From: Bacteroidota bacterium
GTDB taxonomy: Bacteria > Bacteroidota > Rhodothermia > Rhodothermales > Rubricoccaceae
Length of the DNA stretch: 64,000 nt
Assembly: GCA_039821555.1 (NCBI GenBank)
Contig: JBCBNX010000003.1
Coordinates: 62,001-126,000 of the forward strand
Direction of reading: 5' to 3'
Below, in pieces: positions 24,051 through 32,952 of this stretch. The notes under the pieces are model-generated. The model worked only from the letters and a program-made list of their open reading frames with translations, did not search any database and was not told where the DNA came from. A program made the translations under genes and the position numbers. Every line of letters begins with the position of its first letter. Within the stretch, counting starts at the first letter, position 1.

Positions 24051-27000
24051 TCGACCGGCAGTGGCGCTGCGAGACGAATCCGCGTGCCTGCACCCAGCTC
24101 GCTCTCCACCGTGAGGGCCCCGCCGATCTCCTCGGCGCGCTCGCGCATGTTGCCCAGCCCGTTGCCGAACCGCCGCCCCGACGCGAATCCTTGCCCGTCG
24201 TCCTCCACCGTCAGCGTCAACGCTTCCCCCGTCACCGTCACTGTCACCGTCACCCGCTGCGCCCCAGCGTGCTTCACCAGGTTGTGCACCGCCTCGCGCA
24301 GCACCAAGAACACGTTGCGCCGAAACTCCGTCGTCACCGAGCGCGGGGGTACCGACTCAGGAAAGCGCAGCACCACGTCGAGGCCGGTCGGCTCCAGCGC
24401 TTGGGCGGCGCTCTCGCGGAGGTAGGCCACGAGGTGGTCGAGGCGGTCGTTGCGCGGGTTGAGCGCCCACACGATCTGGCCGATCGCGTCGAGCGTGGCG
24501 CGCGACGTAGCGGCGATCTGCTGTAGGCGACCTGCGGCAGCCGGGGGTAGCGCGGCCGGGGCGCCGTCACCGCCGGGCGACTCGTTGTGGTGGGGCTGCG
24601 CCGCGTGGAGTTGGGCAAGCTCGGAGAGGATGGCGATCTCGGTGAGGCTCGCGCCGACCTCGTCGTGCATGTCGCGCGAGATGCGGGCGCGCTCCCGCTC
24701 CAAGGCCTGCTGCGCCTCCATCTGCGCCAATCTCCGCTGGTAGGCGCGGTGCGAGAACGACCACGCCACGAACGCCACGAGCCCGACGAGCGCTATGCCG
24801 AGGAGCAACTGGAACCACACGGTCTGCCAGAACCACGGCGCGACGATGACGGGCACGGCGACGCCCGTCTCGTTCCAGACGCCGTCCTCGTTGGCCGCCC
24901 GCACGCGGAAGGTGTAGCGCCCGGGCGGGAGGTTGGTATAGGTCGCGCGGCGCTGGTTGCCCATCGGCACCCAGGCGTCGTCCCAGCCCTCCATCTGGAC
25001 CGCATACTGGTTGCGATGCGGGTTGGTGAAGGCGAGCGCGGCGAACTCGAACGCAAACGTCGAGACATCCGGCGCGATGCGAACCGGGGCACCGGCGACG
25101 TGGCGCTCGGTCATGGTGCTGTCTTGGGTAGCTCGGTGCAGCGCCGTCACCACGATCGGAGGCGGGTGCGGGTTGAGCCGGACCGCCTCGGGGTGGAAGG
25201 CCGTCACACCGCGGTCCCCGCCGAAATAGAAGGTGCCGTCGCGGCCCACCGCAGCGGCATGCCGGTTGAACTCGACGTTGCCGACCCCGTCCGCCAACGC
25301 ATAGGCCCGGAAGGCGGGCACTTGCCCCTCGTCGTAGCGGGCGAGGCCTCGGTTGGTGGACACCCAGAGCGTGCCGTCCTCAGCTTCGAGGAGGGTATAC
25401 ACCGTGCTGCTCGGGAGCCCGTCGGCCGTCGAGAACTGCACGAAGCCGTCGGAGCCGGGGTCGCGCCGGGCCAGCCCACTCTGCGTCCCGACCCACAGCT
25501 GCCCCTTACGATCGAGGTGCAACGCCACGGTAGCGTCGTCGGGGATGGACGTGGGATCGCTCGCCCGATGGCGATACACCTCGAAGGCGTCCGCCTGCAT
25601 GTCGTAGAAGAGCAAACCGTCCGTCGTAGTGATCCACGCGCCACCCGGCACGGTCCGTACCTGCTGGAGCCCCATGGACTCCTCGGGGAGCGGTGTCACG
25701 GCAACGGTGCCGTCAGGATGACGCCGGTGCAGCCCGCCAGGATAGCCATACCAGAGCGTGCCCGCCGCGTCGAGGTGCAGACCCATGGCGCTACTTCCCC
25801 AGGCATCGTGGAGAGGGCCTGCATGCCGGATGCGGCTGATTTCGCCCGGTTCGTCGAGGGGAATGGCGTTGAGACCGCCCCCCGTCCCTACCCAGACGGT
25901 GTCGGCGTCGGCTTCGACGGACCAGACCCAGTCCTGCCAGAGCGAGCGCGGGTCGTCGGGCTCGTGGCGGTAGCGTGTGACGCTGCCAGCGGGGCCGATG
26001 CGGTTGAGGCCCCCGCCCAGGGTGCCCACCCAGAGCGCGCCCGCCGGGTCCTCCTCGACAGACAGCACGATGCCGCTCCCGATGGTGTTGGGGTCGTCGG
26101 GGTTGTGGGCGAACAGCCGGAACGGCGAGATGAACGGCGACGCCCGGTGCAGGCCCCAGACCGTGCCTGCCCAAAACGTCCCTGTCCGGTCGCGGTGGAG
26201 CGCCGTGACCCAGTTCTGGGTGGCGATGTCGCCCGGCAGCCTCAGCGAGAAGCGCGTGAACGTCTGCGTAGCTAGGTCGAAGTGGTAGACCCCGTCGAGC
26301 GTCGCGAGCCAAAGCGCCTCGGGCGTCGGGATCATGTCGATGATGTCGAGCCCCGTCTCGGACCCTGCGACGTTCGGGGAGGGCGTTTCCAGTGTGACCA
26401 TCCGGCCCTCCTCGACGTAGCCGAGATGCACGCCCCCGACCCAGACGCGCCCCCCAGCGTCTTCCGCGAGCGCGTTGAAGGGCTTGAACAGGAGGTCCTC
26501 GGACGACCACCAGGTGCGGTCTGCGCGCACGAATGAGCTGGCCCCGTAGCCGCCGTCCGCCGTCGGCGTGTACTGCTCAATACCCTGCGGCGTGCCCACC
26601 CAGACGGCCCCGCCCGACAGGCTCCATCCGTCATCGGCCCGGTGCGGCGTCAGGCGGTCCCGGACGACGGCGAACTGCCCCGCCGTGCGGTCGAAGCGCC
26701 AGAGAAACGTCGAGTCCGCCAGCCAGGCCTCCCCGTCGGGCCCGACGAACAGCGCGGCGTAGTGGTGCCCGTAGCGCTCCACGCGCTCGTGGTCCGGCCC
26801 AACCAGCCGCGCGACGCCGACGGGGCTACGGTCGGTCCGCTCGGCCCGCACCCAGAGGTCGCCGTGCGCGTCCTCTTCGATCTGCCGCACCTGGTTGCCC
26901 GGCAGCGAGGCCACGTCGAACGGCTCGAAGCGCCAGGTGCGCATCGTGTAGCCATCCCATCGCCCGAGCCCCTCGCGGGTGCCGAACCACAGGAAGCCGC

Positions 27001-27211
27001 GCCGGTCTTCGAGGATATCGTAGACGGACGACTGCGGGAGGTACGGTTCCACGTCGTGCGCCCGCTCGAAGCGCGGCGTCCAGGCCTCGCCCTCCGTCCC
27101 GCTGGTTTGGCCACTGGCTTGGACGACTGGCCCTTGCGCTACAGCACGCCCGGTGCCCCACCCTACGGCGAGCACGACGAACAAACTGATCCAGCGGATG
27201 CCACCATACAT
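24044..27211 (-). CDS. Two-component propeller sensor histidine kinase
   Basis: A large one-pass sensor kinase of 1055 residues. After a signal-like N-terminal helix come about 14 Reg_prop repeats forming two periplasmic beta-propellers (recurring WVGT/LWVGTxxGL blades), a Y_Y_Y domain (PPGRYTFRVRAANEDGVWNETG), one transmembrane helix (FQLLLGIALVGLVAFVAW), a HisKA_3 domain with His in ISRDMHDEVGASL, and an HATPase (REAVHNLVKHAGA, DDGQGFASG). This architecture is typical of Bacteroidota sensors for extracellular polysaccharide or other solutes; the ligand is unknown. The ATG at 27211 (MYGGIRWISLF) fits the signal helix better than one 33 bp upstream. Confidence 0.93.
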   Translation of the reverse strand: MYGGIRWISLFVVLAVGWGTGRAVAQGPVVQASGQTSGTEGEAWTPRFERAHDVEPYLPQSSVYDILEDRRGFLWFGTREGLGRWDGYTMRTWRFEPFDVASLPGNQVRQIEEDAHGDLWVRAERTDRSPVGVARLVGPDHERVERYGHHYAALFVGPDGEAWLADSTFLWRFDRTAGQFAVVRDRLTPHRADDGWSLSGGAVWVGTPQGIEQYTPTADGGYGASSFVRADRTWWSSEDLLFKPFNALAEDAGGRVWVGGVHLGYVEEGRMVTLETPSPNVAGSETGLDIIDMIPTPEALWLATLDGVYHFDLATQTFTRFSLRLPGDIATQNWVTALHRDRTGTFWAGTVWGLHRASPFISPFRLFAHNPDDPNTIGSGIVLSVEEDPAGALWVGTLGGGLNRIGPAGSVTRYRHEPDDPRSLWQDWVWSVEADADTVWVGTGGGLNAIPLDEPGEISRIRHAGPLHDAWGSSAMGLHLDAAGTLWYGYPGGLHRRHPDGTVAVTPLPEESMGLQQVRTVPGGAWITTTDGLLFYDMQADAFEVYRHRASDPTSIPDDATVALHLDRKGQLWVGTQSGLARRDPGSDGFVQFSTADGLPSSTVYTLLEAEDGTLWVSTNRGLARYDEGQVPAFRAYALADGVGNVEFNRHAAAVGRDGTFYFGGDRGVTAFHPEAVRLNPHPPPIVVTALHRATQDSTMTERHVAGAPVRIAPDVSTFAFEFAALAFTNPHRNQYAVQMEGWDDAWVPMGNQRRATYTNLPPGRYTFRVRAANEDGVWNETGVAVPVIVAPWFWQTVWFQLLLGIALVGLVAFVAWSFSHRAYQRRLAQMEAQQALERERARISRDMHDEVGASLTEIAILSELAQLHAAQPHHNESPGGDGAPAALPPAAAGRLQQIAATSRATLDAIGQIVWALNPRNDRLDHLVAYLRESAAQALEPTGLDVVLRFPESVPPRSVTTEFRRNVFLVLREAVHNLVKHAGAQRVTVTVTVTGEALTLTVEDDGQGFASGRRFGNGLGNMRERAEEIGGALTVESELGAGTRIRLAAPLPVEV

Positions 27212-27315
27212 CGCACAACTGCCTGAAAACGAGTCAGTTGGCAAGATGCACGCCCGACATCACTAGGTGCAAGGGAGATGCAGAGAAACAGGAATGTCAC
27301 CAGACGGCGCTACGC

Positions 27316-27339
27316 CCCTCCCCATTCCCTATTCCCTCT
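27316..27339. repeat. Short GGGAATA-type heptamer stretch
   Basis: On the minus strand GGGAATA GGGAATG GGG follows the OmpA gene end; the stop codon TAG (27331-27329) is part of it. No inverted partner was found. Confidence 0.6.
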
Positions 27340-28666
27340 TGCTGAACACCACGCGGCGGTTCTGCGCCTTGCCCTCGGGCGTCTCGTTGTCGGCCACGGG
27401 CTCGCTCTCGCCGTGCCCCGCCGTGTCGAGACGGCCTGCGTCGATGCCGTTGTCGACGAGGTAGGCCTTCACGGCAGCGGCGCGGTCCTCGGAGAGCGTC
27501 TGGTTGGAGGCATCCCCGCCGTCGCTGTCGGTGTGGCCCTCGATGAGCAGGCTCAAGTCGCCGTGATCGTTGAGCATGTCGAGCACCTCGTTGAGCGTCG
27601 GCGTGGACTCGGGCTTGATGCGGGCGCTGCCGGTGTCGAAGAGGATGCCCGTCGTGGAGACGAAGCCGTCGGCCTCGAGGTCGTCGTAGAGCGAGCGCGG
27701 TCCGCCCTCAGCGATGCGGAGGTCGTCGAGGAAAACGCTGTAGCGGTAGACGTTCATGAACACGTGCAGCTTGCTCGCGCGCGGGAAGTCGACACGCGGC
27801 ACGTTGGAGACGCGGGTGCCGTTGACGTACATCTTCCAGTAGGGCCCGTCCACCGCCACGGCGACGTCGTACCACGTGTCGGGCTGGAAGCCGACATCGC
27901 CCATGGCCTTCACGCCGCCGGGGAGTTTCAGCCCTTGCTCGGCGTTGCTGAGGACGACGTGCGGGTCGGGCGGATAGGTGCAGCGCGTGTCGGGCGTGTC
28001 GTCGCTGCCGTCGGAGAAGAGCCGGACGCGGGCGCGACGCTGCGGGTCGCTCGTGCGGACGCGGAACTGCATCGTGTAGCGCTCAGGCAGCGCCTCGGGC
28101 AGCGGGATCGTGAAGCAGCCGTTACCGCCCGGCCCGCCCTCGCTTGTGCCTTCGCCCACGCGAAGGACCTTGTTCTCCGTCCTGCCTTCGGTCATCTCGA
28201 CCACGTCGAGCGTGCCCGCGATGTAGTCGAGGCGCGAGGGGAAGTTGCCGGTGCGGGTGCCCTCGAAGTCGTGATAGTAGAGCACGCGGTCGCCGGGGAC
28301 GAAGTCGTAGTTGGCCCAGATGCCTGTGCCCGGGCGCGTGGTGTCGGGGGCGGCGCCGTCCTCTCCGTCGCGCGTCGCTTGGGCGGCGGCATCCTGGTCC
28401 TCGACGGGCTCGCCGTCGGCATCGACGTAGACGACCTCCTTGCCATCGGCTTCGGCCTCGCGGGCGCACTGCCGGTCGCCCATCGCACAGGCGATAGCTC
28501 CAGACACCGCACGGTCGGCCCGGCGCTCCGCCTCGCGCTCGACGGCCCGCTCGGCACCACGTTCGGCAGCCCGCCGCGCCCGCTCCAGGATGGACTGTGC
28601 GCTCAAACCCGGCCCGAGTAGCAGCGTGACACACACGACGACGAAGAGGCGAGAGAGCGACAGCAT
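27329..28666 (-). CDS. OmpA-family outer-membrane/peptidoglycan-associated protein
   Basis: A protein of 445 residues with a signal peptide (LFVVVCVTLLLGPGLSAQ), an Arg/Ala/Glu-rich helical stretch (residues 25-55), a lectin/LamG-like beta region (DRVLYYHDFEGTRTGNFPSRLDYI, WYDVAVAVDGPYWKMYVNGTRV) and a C-terminal OmpA domain. The latter shows FDTGSARIKPES, LLIEGHTDSDGG and ASNQTLSEDRAAAVKAYLVDNGI, the peptidoglycan-binding fold. It probably anchors an envelope-facing domain to the wall. The combination with the LamG-like domain occurs in other Bacteroidota proteins. Divergent from trpF. Confidence 0.9.
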   Translation of the reverse strand: MLSLSRLFVVVCVTLLLGPGLSAQSILERARRAAERGAERAVEREAERRADRAVSGAIACAMGDRQCAREAEADGKEVVYVDADGEPVEDQDAAAQATRDGEDGAAPDTTRPGTGIWANYDFVPGDRVLYYHDFEGTRTGNFPSRLDYIAGTLDVVEMTEGRTENKVLRVGEGTSEGGPGGNGCFTIPLPEALPERYTMQFRVRTSDPQRRARVRLFSDGSDDTPDTRCTYPPDPHVVLSNAEQGLKLPGGVKAMGDVGFQPDTWYDVAVAVDGPYWKMYVNGTRVSNVPRVDFPRASKLHVFMNVYRYSVFLDDLRIAEGGPRSLYDDLEADGFVSTTGILFDTGSARIKPESTPTLNEVLDMLNDHGDLSLLIEGHTDSDGGDASNQTLSEDRAAAVKAYLVDNGIDAGRLDTAGHGESEPVADNETPEGKAQNRRVVFSKRE

Positions 28667-28752
28667 GGCGAGGCGAGGCTGGTGGAACGTCGACTCACAC
28701 TAGCCGAGATCTTCGCCGCCCCGCGTCGCCCGTTGATGTGATATTGAGGCTG

Positions 28753-28803
28753 TTGCGTATTGCGTATCGGATCGAGGTCAACACGGAATACGCAACACGC
28801 AAC
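28753..28803. repeat. Heptamer hairpin upstream of trpF
   Basis: Two TTGCGTA units (28753-28766) and two inverted units TACGCAA CACGCAA (28789-28802) form a 15-bp stem with one mismatch. Further on, ACAGGGAGCC is directly repeated at about 28831 and 28845. This fills the 219-bp gap between the OmpA gene and trpF. Confidence 0.85.
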
Positions 28804-28885
28804 GCATCTCGCCTCCGAGGACTGCCTCAAACAGGGAGCCCAAACAGGGAGCCGACTTCGAGCACGCCCTCTCGCTTCACTTCAG

Positions 28886-29524
28886 ATGACCAAAACCAAA
28901 ATCTGCGGCATCACGCAGCTCCAGGATGCACGCGTCTGTGCAGGCTATGGGGCCAATTACCTCGGCTTCATCCAGTACGAAGACAGCCCCCGCTACGTCG
29001 AGCCTGCCGTGGCGAAGGAGATCATCGGCTGGGTGGCGGGCGCGCAGCCCGTGGGCGTGTTCGTGAACGAGGACGCCGAGACGATCAACCGCCGCTGCGC
29101 CGAGGTCGGCTTCCAACTCGCGCAGCTGCACGGCCACGAGCCACCGGAGGTCGTCGCTGCCGTCGAAGTACCCGTCATCAAGGCCGTCCACGTCCAGCAC
29201 GACGCGGCCAGCGAACAGCTTCGGTTCCTCATGGAGCCGTATGAGGGCCTCGCCGACTACTTTCTCCTCGACACGCACAAGACGAGCCTCTGGGGCGGTA
29301 CGGGCGAGAGCTTCAACTGGCGCCTCGCCCGCGAGTTGGCGGGCGACTTCCCGCTCTTCCTCGCGGGCGGCATCGGCGCGCACAACGTGGCCGAGGCGTT
29401 GCGCATGCGGCCCTACGCCGTGGACCTCTCCTCGTCCGTCGAGTCCGAGCCCGGCGTGAAGGACTACGACAAGCTCGCCGCCTTCTTCGACGCGTTCTAC
29501 GAGGCGGTCGAAGAAGAGTCGTAG
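28886..29524 (+). CDS. trpF: Phosphoribosylanthranilate isomerase
   Basis: Amadori rearrangement of phosphoribosylanthranilate, the third step of tryptophan synthesis; 212 residues, single-domain barrel. [11 protein letters not shown] opens with the catalytic Cys region, GVFVNED, VQLHG-type QLHGHE, and DYFLLDTHK with the catalytic Asp and [12 protein letters not shown] for phosphate binding. It stands about 7.6 kb from trpC, flanked by heptamer arrays on both sides (28753-28803 and 29536-29595). Confidence 0.95.
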   Translation: MTKTKICGITQLQDARVCAGYGANYLGFIQYEDSPRYVEPAVAKEIIGWVAGAQPVGVFVNEDAETINRRCAEVGFQLAQLHGHEPPEVVAAVEVPVIKAVHVQHDAASEQLRFLMEPYEGLADYFLLDTHKTSLWGGTGESFNWRLARELAGDFPLFLAGGIGAHNVAEALRMRPYAVDLSSSVESEPGVKDYDKLAAFFDAFYEAVEEES

Positions 29525-29534
29525 GACACAAGTC

Positions 29535-30764
29535 TTAAGTCGCAGGTCCAACCGTGTCCAGACCTGCGACCTGTGACCCAGGACCTGCGACGCGCTCCCA
29601 GGCGAACAGGTCGGCGTACGCGTCGTCCTCGCCCATCATCTCGCAGACGACGAGGCGGGCGAGGCGGACGGCGAAGCCCATGCCGTGCCCGGTGAAGCCG
29701 CCGCACCAGCGGCTCTCAGGGTGCCCTGGCAGCGCACCCACGAGCGGGAGGCCGTCGGGCGAGAAGCCCATCGTCCCGCTCCACCGCCGCTCGACCTGGA
29801 CGGGCGAGACAGCGGGAACGTGCTCAGCGAGGTAGGCTTCGAGGCCGGCTTGCAACGCAGGCGTAGTGGCGTCTTCGTAGCCGACCTCCTCATCCCGATG
29901 GAGGTGCCGTGCGCCGCCGACCAGAAGGCGGCCGTTGGCGTGCTGGCGGACATAGTAGTAGCCCTCGTGCGAGTAGACGGGCCGCGTGAGGGTCGGCGCG
30001 ACGGGTGCCGTGGCGAGCATCTGCGCGCGGACGGGCCGGACGAACAGGGCCAGGTCCGGGACGAGCAGCGGCGCGTAGGCGTTGAGCGCAAGTACGACCC
30101 GCTCGGCCCGGATGGTGCCGCGTGCGGTGTGAACGAGCGTACCCCTACGGTCGGCCTCCAACGCTTCGACAGGCGTATGCGTTACGAGCGTGGCACCGCT
30201 CTCGCTGGCCAGGTACCGTACGAGCCGCACGGGGTCGAGCGCGCCGTCGTCGTCCACGAGGAGCGCACCGGCGAAGCGCGCCGTGCCAAGCGTGCGGTTA
30301 GCAGCCGCCGCGTCGAGGTAGCGGGCGTTCGTACCGAGGTCAGCGAGCAGATCGGCCCCGCGTTCGAGGCGGTTGGCGTCGTCGGGGCTCGCGGCGGCGA
30401 TGGCGCTGCCGACGGCCTCGCGGCGGATCGCGCCGGCGGGCAGCGCTTCGACAAGCCGCTGGTTCTCCTGCGTGAATGCCCAGATGCGTCGCGCGATGTC
30501 CTCGCCATATTCCTCGACGGCTTGCACTACGTCGGCGGCAGTGCCTTGCAGCAGGAAGCCTGCGTTGCGGCCCGACGCCCCGCTCGCCAACGCCCCCCGT
30601 TCCACGAGGGCAACGCGCAAATCCGGGGCGTGCTGCCGCAGCCAGTAGGCCGCCGCGCAGCCCGCCACGCCGCCGCCGACCACCGCGATATCTACCGCGT
30701 CTGGGAGTTGTGCGGGGGGCGGTGCCGCGGGCGTATCGGCTTGCCAGAGCGAGGTCGTAGACAT
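29535..30764 (-). CDS. FAD-dependent DAO-type oxidoreductase
   Basis: A D-amino-acid-oxidase-fold flavoenzyme of 409 residues, likely oxidising an amine or amino acid. The dinucleotide motif is VDIAVVGGGVAGCAAAYWL, followed by ERGALASGASGRNAGFLL. The C-terminal FAD segment is GFSPDGLPLVGALPGHPESRWCGGFTGHGMGFA. It resembles the glycine oxidase/PuuB-like group; substrate not determinable. ATG 30764 is chosen; longer in-frame extensions lack homology. The last about 18 residues (GPGSQVAGLDTVG) are translated GGTCNNN heptamers. Convergent with trpF, 10 bp between stops. Confidence 0.9.
   Translation of the reverse strand: MSTTSLWQADTPAAPPPAQLPDAVDIAVVGGGVAGCAAAYWLRQHAPDLRVALVERGALASGASGRNAGFLLQGTAADVVQAVEEYGEDIARRIWAFTQENQRLVEALPAGAIRREAVGSAIAAASPDDANRLERGADLLADLGTNARYLDAAAANRTLGTARFAGALLVDDDGALDPVRLVRYLASESGATLVTHTPVEALEADRRGTLVHTARGTIRAERVVLALNAYAPLLVPDLALFVRPVRAQMLATAPVAPTLTRPVYSHEGYYYVRQHANGRLLVGGARHLHRDEEVGYEDATTPALQAGLEAYLAEHVPAVSPVQVERRWSGTMGFSPDGLPLVGALPGHPESRWCGGFTGHGMGFAVRLARLVVCEMMGEDDAYADLFAWERVAGPGSQVAGLDTVGPAT
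29536..29595. repeat. GGTCNNN heptamer hairpin between trpF and the oxidase gene
   Basis: Left arm AAGTCGCAGGTCC (29537-29549). Right arm units GACCTGC GACCTGT and then GACCCAG, GACCTGC (29561-29588). The unit family is that of the cassette around the truncated four-helix gene 10 kb away. Confidence 0.85.
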
Positions 30765-30846
30765 GGGCAGTGCGGAAAGTCTCGGCGTCCAACCTACGCC
30801 GTCGCCGGTCGGTGTGGATCCAGCCCTTCGCGCGTGCTCGGCGTCT

Positions 30847-31659
30847 CTACTCGTCGAAGTCGGGCCTCGTGTCGGCCAGGACCAGCACGCGGTCTTCGGC
30901 GACCCCGGCCTCGGACTCGACCCGGTAGGTAAAGATACCGCTCTGGTCTTGCGGAGCGAACCAGTCTGCCACAGACATACTACCGCTGGATACCGTGGCC
31001 GCAACCCCTCCCGAGGGGTCGACGAGGGTAATAGTTGAGGAAGGAGGTAGGTTGACGAACCGAATGATGCGCTCGTCGGGGCTTCGGCCGTACGCCGTGG
31101 TGAAGGAGGCAGGGTTGGGCACGGCCTGGACCAGATCGAGGAAGTCGAGGGCCGGAAGCCGCTCAATGGCGAGCGCGTCGTCGTCGCCGAAGGCGAGCCC
31201 GTCGATGCTGCGCAGTTCCGGCCCGAACTGCAGGGTGCCTGCTTGCCATCCTCCCCTGACGCCTTCCGGGTTGGGCTCGGTCGTCTCCCGGAAGAAGGCA
31301 AGCGTGGCCGTAGCCGGGTCGTACCAGAACGAGGCGGGGCTACCGTCGAAGGTCACCTGCTCGGCGTCCTGCACGCCCCATATGTCGCTGGGCCACGTCA
31401 GCAGAGTCGGCGGTTCGCCATCCTCGCCGACGAGGAGCCTGCCTCCCTCGTCCGTGAGGCTCCGGTAGCCTAGCGTGGCCGTGTCGAGCGGCGCGCTCAA
31501 CCGTACGAGGAGGCCGCCGCCGTTTTGTAGCGCCCCGTCGTCGCCGAGGTTGGTGCTCACGACGGAGAGCACCTGTGGATCTTCAGTACCGCTGTCGCAC
31601 CCGGCCAGAAGGCCGACAGCCAGCCCTGTAACGATGATCGTGAAGTAGGCAAAGCGCAT
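30847..31659 (-). CDS. Hypothetical lipoprotein
   Basis: A protein of 270 residues with a lipoprotein signal (IIVTGLAVGLLAGC). The mature part is Ig-like/beta-rich: an N-terminal stretch with LLVRLSAPLDTATLGYRSL and a C-terminal stretch LVQAVPNPASFTTAYGRSPDERIIRFVNLPPSSTITLVDPSG that resembles a degenerate C-terminal sorting domain (PNP...V.LP....I.V.D..G). No enzyme motif. Probably envelope-anchored. 82 bp separate it from the oxidase gene on the same strand. Confidence 0.75.
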   Translation of the reverse strand: MRFAYFTIIVTGLAVGLLAGCDSGTEDPQVLSVVSTNLGDDGALQNGGGLLVRLSAPLDTATLGYRSLTDEGGRLLVGEDGEPPTLLTWPSDIWGVQDAEQVTFDGSPASFWYDPATATLAFFRETTEPNPEGVRGGWQAGTLQFGPELRSIDGLAFGDDDALAIERLPALDFLDLVQAVPNPASFTTAYGRSPDERIIRFVNLPPSSTITLVDPSGGVAATVSSGSMSVADWFAPQDQSGIFTYRVESEAGVAEDRVLVLADTRPDFDE

Positions 31660-31789
31660 GGGGCGCGGTAGGCTGGACTAGGAAGAGAGGCGTCCACGCT
31701 TGACCCATCGCCCGGTTGCTCATCCCACCTTCAAGACTGGTCAAGAACGCCGCGTCTAGCTGTGTCGAGCCCTGACTGTGTGGGCGAAC

Positions 31790-32062
31790 TCAGCCCTGCT
31801 CGCGGAGCGTCACCACCAGGCCATCCGGCTCCGCCTCAACGTGCACGTCGGCGAGCCGGGCGACCACGGCGTTGGCCGCGGCGAGATACTCAGGCTGGCC
31901 TGTCGAGGCGATACCGATGGCGCCCGCAGCCTGCGCCGAGGCGACGCCAGCGGGCGCACGGGCTTCAGAGCGAGGTCGTCGACATCGTTCTTCTTGGAGC
32001 AGTGTAGCTCTTGAGCACTTCTTGGAGAGGGATGCGACGAGGCACACCAGCTTGCTCGCCAC
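31790..32062 (-). pseudogene. Remnant of a HAD-family phosphatase (C-terminal fragment)
   Basis: The frame encodes APAGVASAQAAGAIGIASTG followed by QPEYLAAANAVVARLADVHVEA. This is the last part of HAD-IA phosphatases (motif IV ExSxxGxxAAxxAG, then AD.VV..L.DV). The acidic motif IV residues and all upstream motifs (DxD, Ser/Thr, Lys) are absent and the 30 N-terminal residues are unrelated. It is most simply a decayed gene with only the tail left; a small functional protein is unlikely. Confidence 0.5.
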
Positions 32063-32153
32063 GATCTACCATGCCATACGCACTACCATGCCATACGCAC
32101 CATGCAAACACATACTGTGAAGCCGAGTCCGCCAGCCTTGCGCCGGACGAGCT

Positions 32154-32651
32154 TCAGCGCGTCCACACATAGCGCTCCACGGTGGCGTCGCCGGGAGTGG
32201 CCTCGTGGCGGAAGCCTAGCCGCGTGAGCAAGGCGATGGAGGCGGTGTTGTCAGGCACGGTGATCGCGAGGACGCGGTCGAGCCCGAGCGCGGGGACTTC
32301 TTGGCCGAGAATGGCGGCAGCGGCCTCGTGGGCGTACCCCTGCCCCCAGTGCTCCGGCAGGAGTGCGAAGCCGAGGTCGGGCGCGTCGAGCGTGTCGCGC
32401 TTCAGCAGGCCGCAGATGCCGAGCACGGCCTCGTCCGTCTTTCGCTCGACCGCATAGAGGCCGTGCCCCACGTCGGCGTAGCGCGCCCAGAGCCCGGTGG
32501 CCAGATAGTCTCGGGCGGCGGCCTCCGTGCGCACGCCACGGTCGCCGATGAAGCGCAGGAACGACGGCTCGTTGAGCAAGCGCAGCACAAACGGCGCGTC
32601 GGCAGCGGTCAGGTGACGCAGCACCAATCGTTTGGTCGTGAGCGCGCTCAT
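32154..32651 (-). CDS. GNAT N-acetyltransferase (RimJ/RimL-like)
   Basis: An acetyl-CoA-dependent N-acetyltransferase of 165 residues. TKRLVLRHLTAADAPFVLRLLNEP opens the family fold, and LLPEHWGQGYAHEAAAAIL holds the acetyl-CoA binding Q/RxxGxG/A-type motif; ITVPDNTASIALLTRLGFRHE is the usual C-terminal helix. The Acetyltransf_3 subgroup acts on protein N-termini or small amines. ATG 32651 is chosen over longer starts because it places the LxLR motif at the right position. Monocistronic. Confidence 0.9.
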   Translation of the reverse strand: MSALTTKRLVLRHLTAADAPFVLRLLNEPSFLRFIGDRGVRTEAAARDYLATGLWARYADVGHGLYAVERKTDEAVLGICGLLKRDTLDAPDLGFALLPEHWGQGYAHEAAAAILGQEVPALGLDRVLAITVPDNTASIALLTRLGFRHEATPGDATVERYVWTR

Positions 32652-32952
32652 GTCGTTGTGGCCCGGCGTTCTAGGTTCTGCGGGAGGTCCCTCTGCGTCC
32701 TCGTCCTGCCCTGCAAACGCGGTTCGCGCGCGCAAGCGCCCGCTGACCTGGCAGGCCCTGCGTAATCTACACGAATCCGCAGCCTTCGTAGCCATGCCAC
32801 CCTCGTCCCATGGATCGATTGCTGCGATGCACGGTAGACGAAAGCCCCTGCAAGCGCTCCGCCCGTTGTGTTCAGCCGCCCCCGGCGCGTAGCTTGCGCG
32901 TTGCTGTTTTTTGACGCCATACCCTGTGGTGTCCACGCCTGCTCCTCCGGCC
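32652..32952. other. Divergent intergenic region with plus-strand promoter
   Basis: A 301-bp gap between the GNAT gene and the acidic-linker gene. A plus-strand promoter is visible: TTG at 32866-32868 and TAGCTTG at 32890-32896, spacing 21 nt. Other sequence is featureless. Confidence 0.6.
32866..32896 (+). promoter_or_regulatory. Bacteroidetes-type promoter
   Basis: TTG (32866-32868), 21-nt spacer, TAGCTTG (32890-32896). It drives the gene starting at 32953. The TAGCTTG -7 hexamer is identical to the trp leader promoter. Confidence 0.65.
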
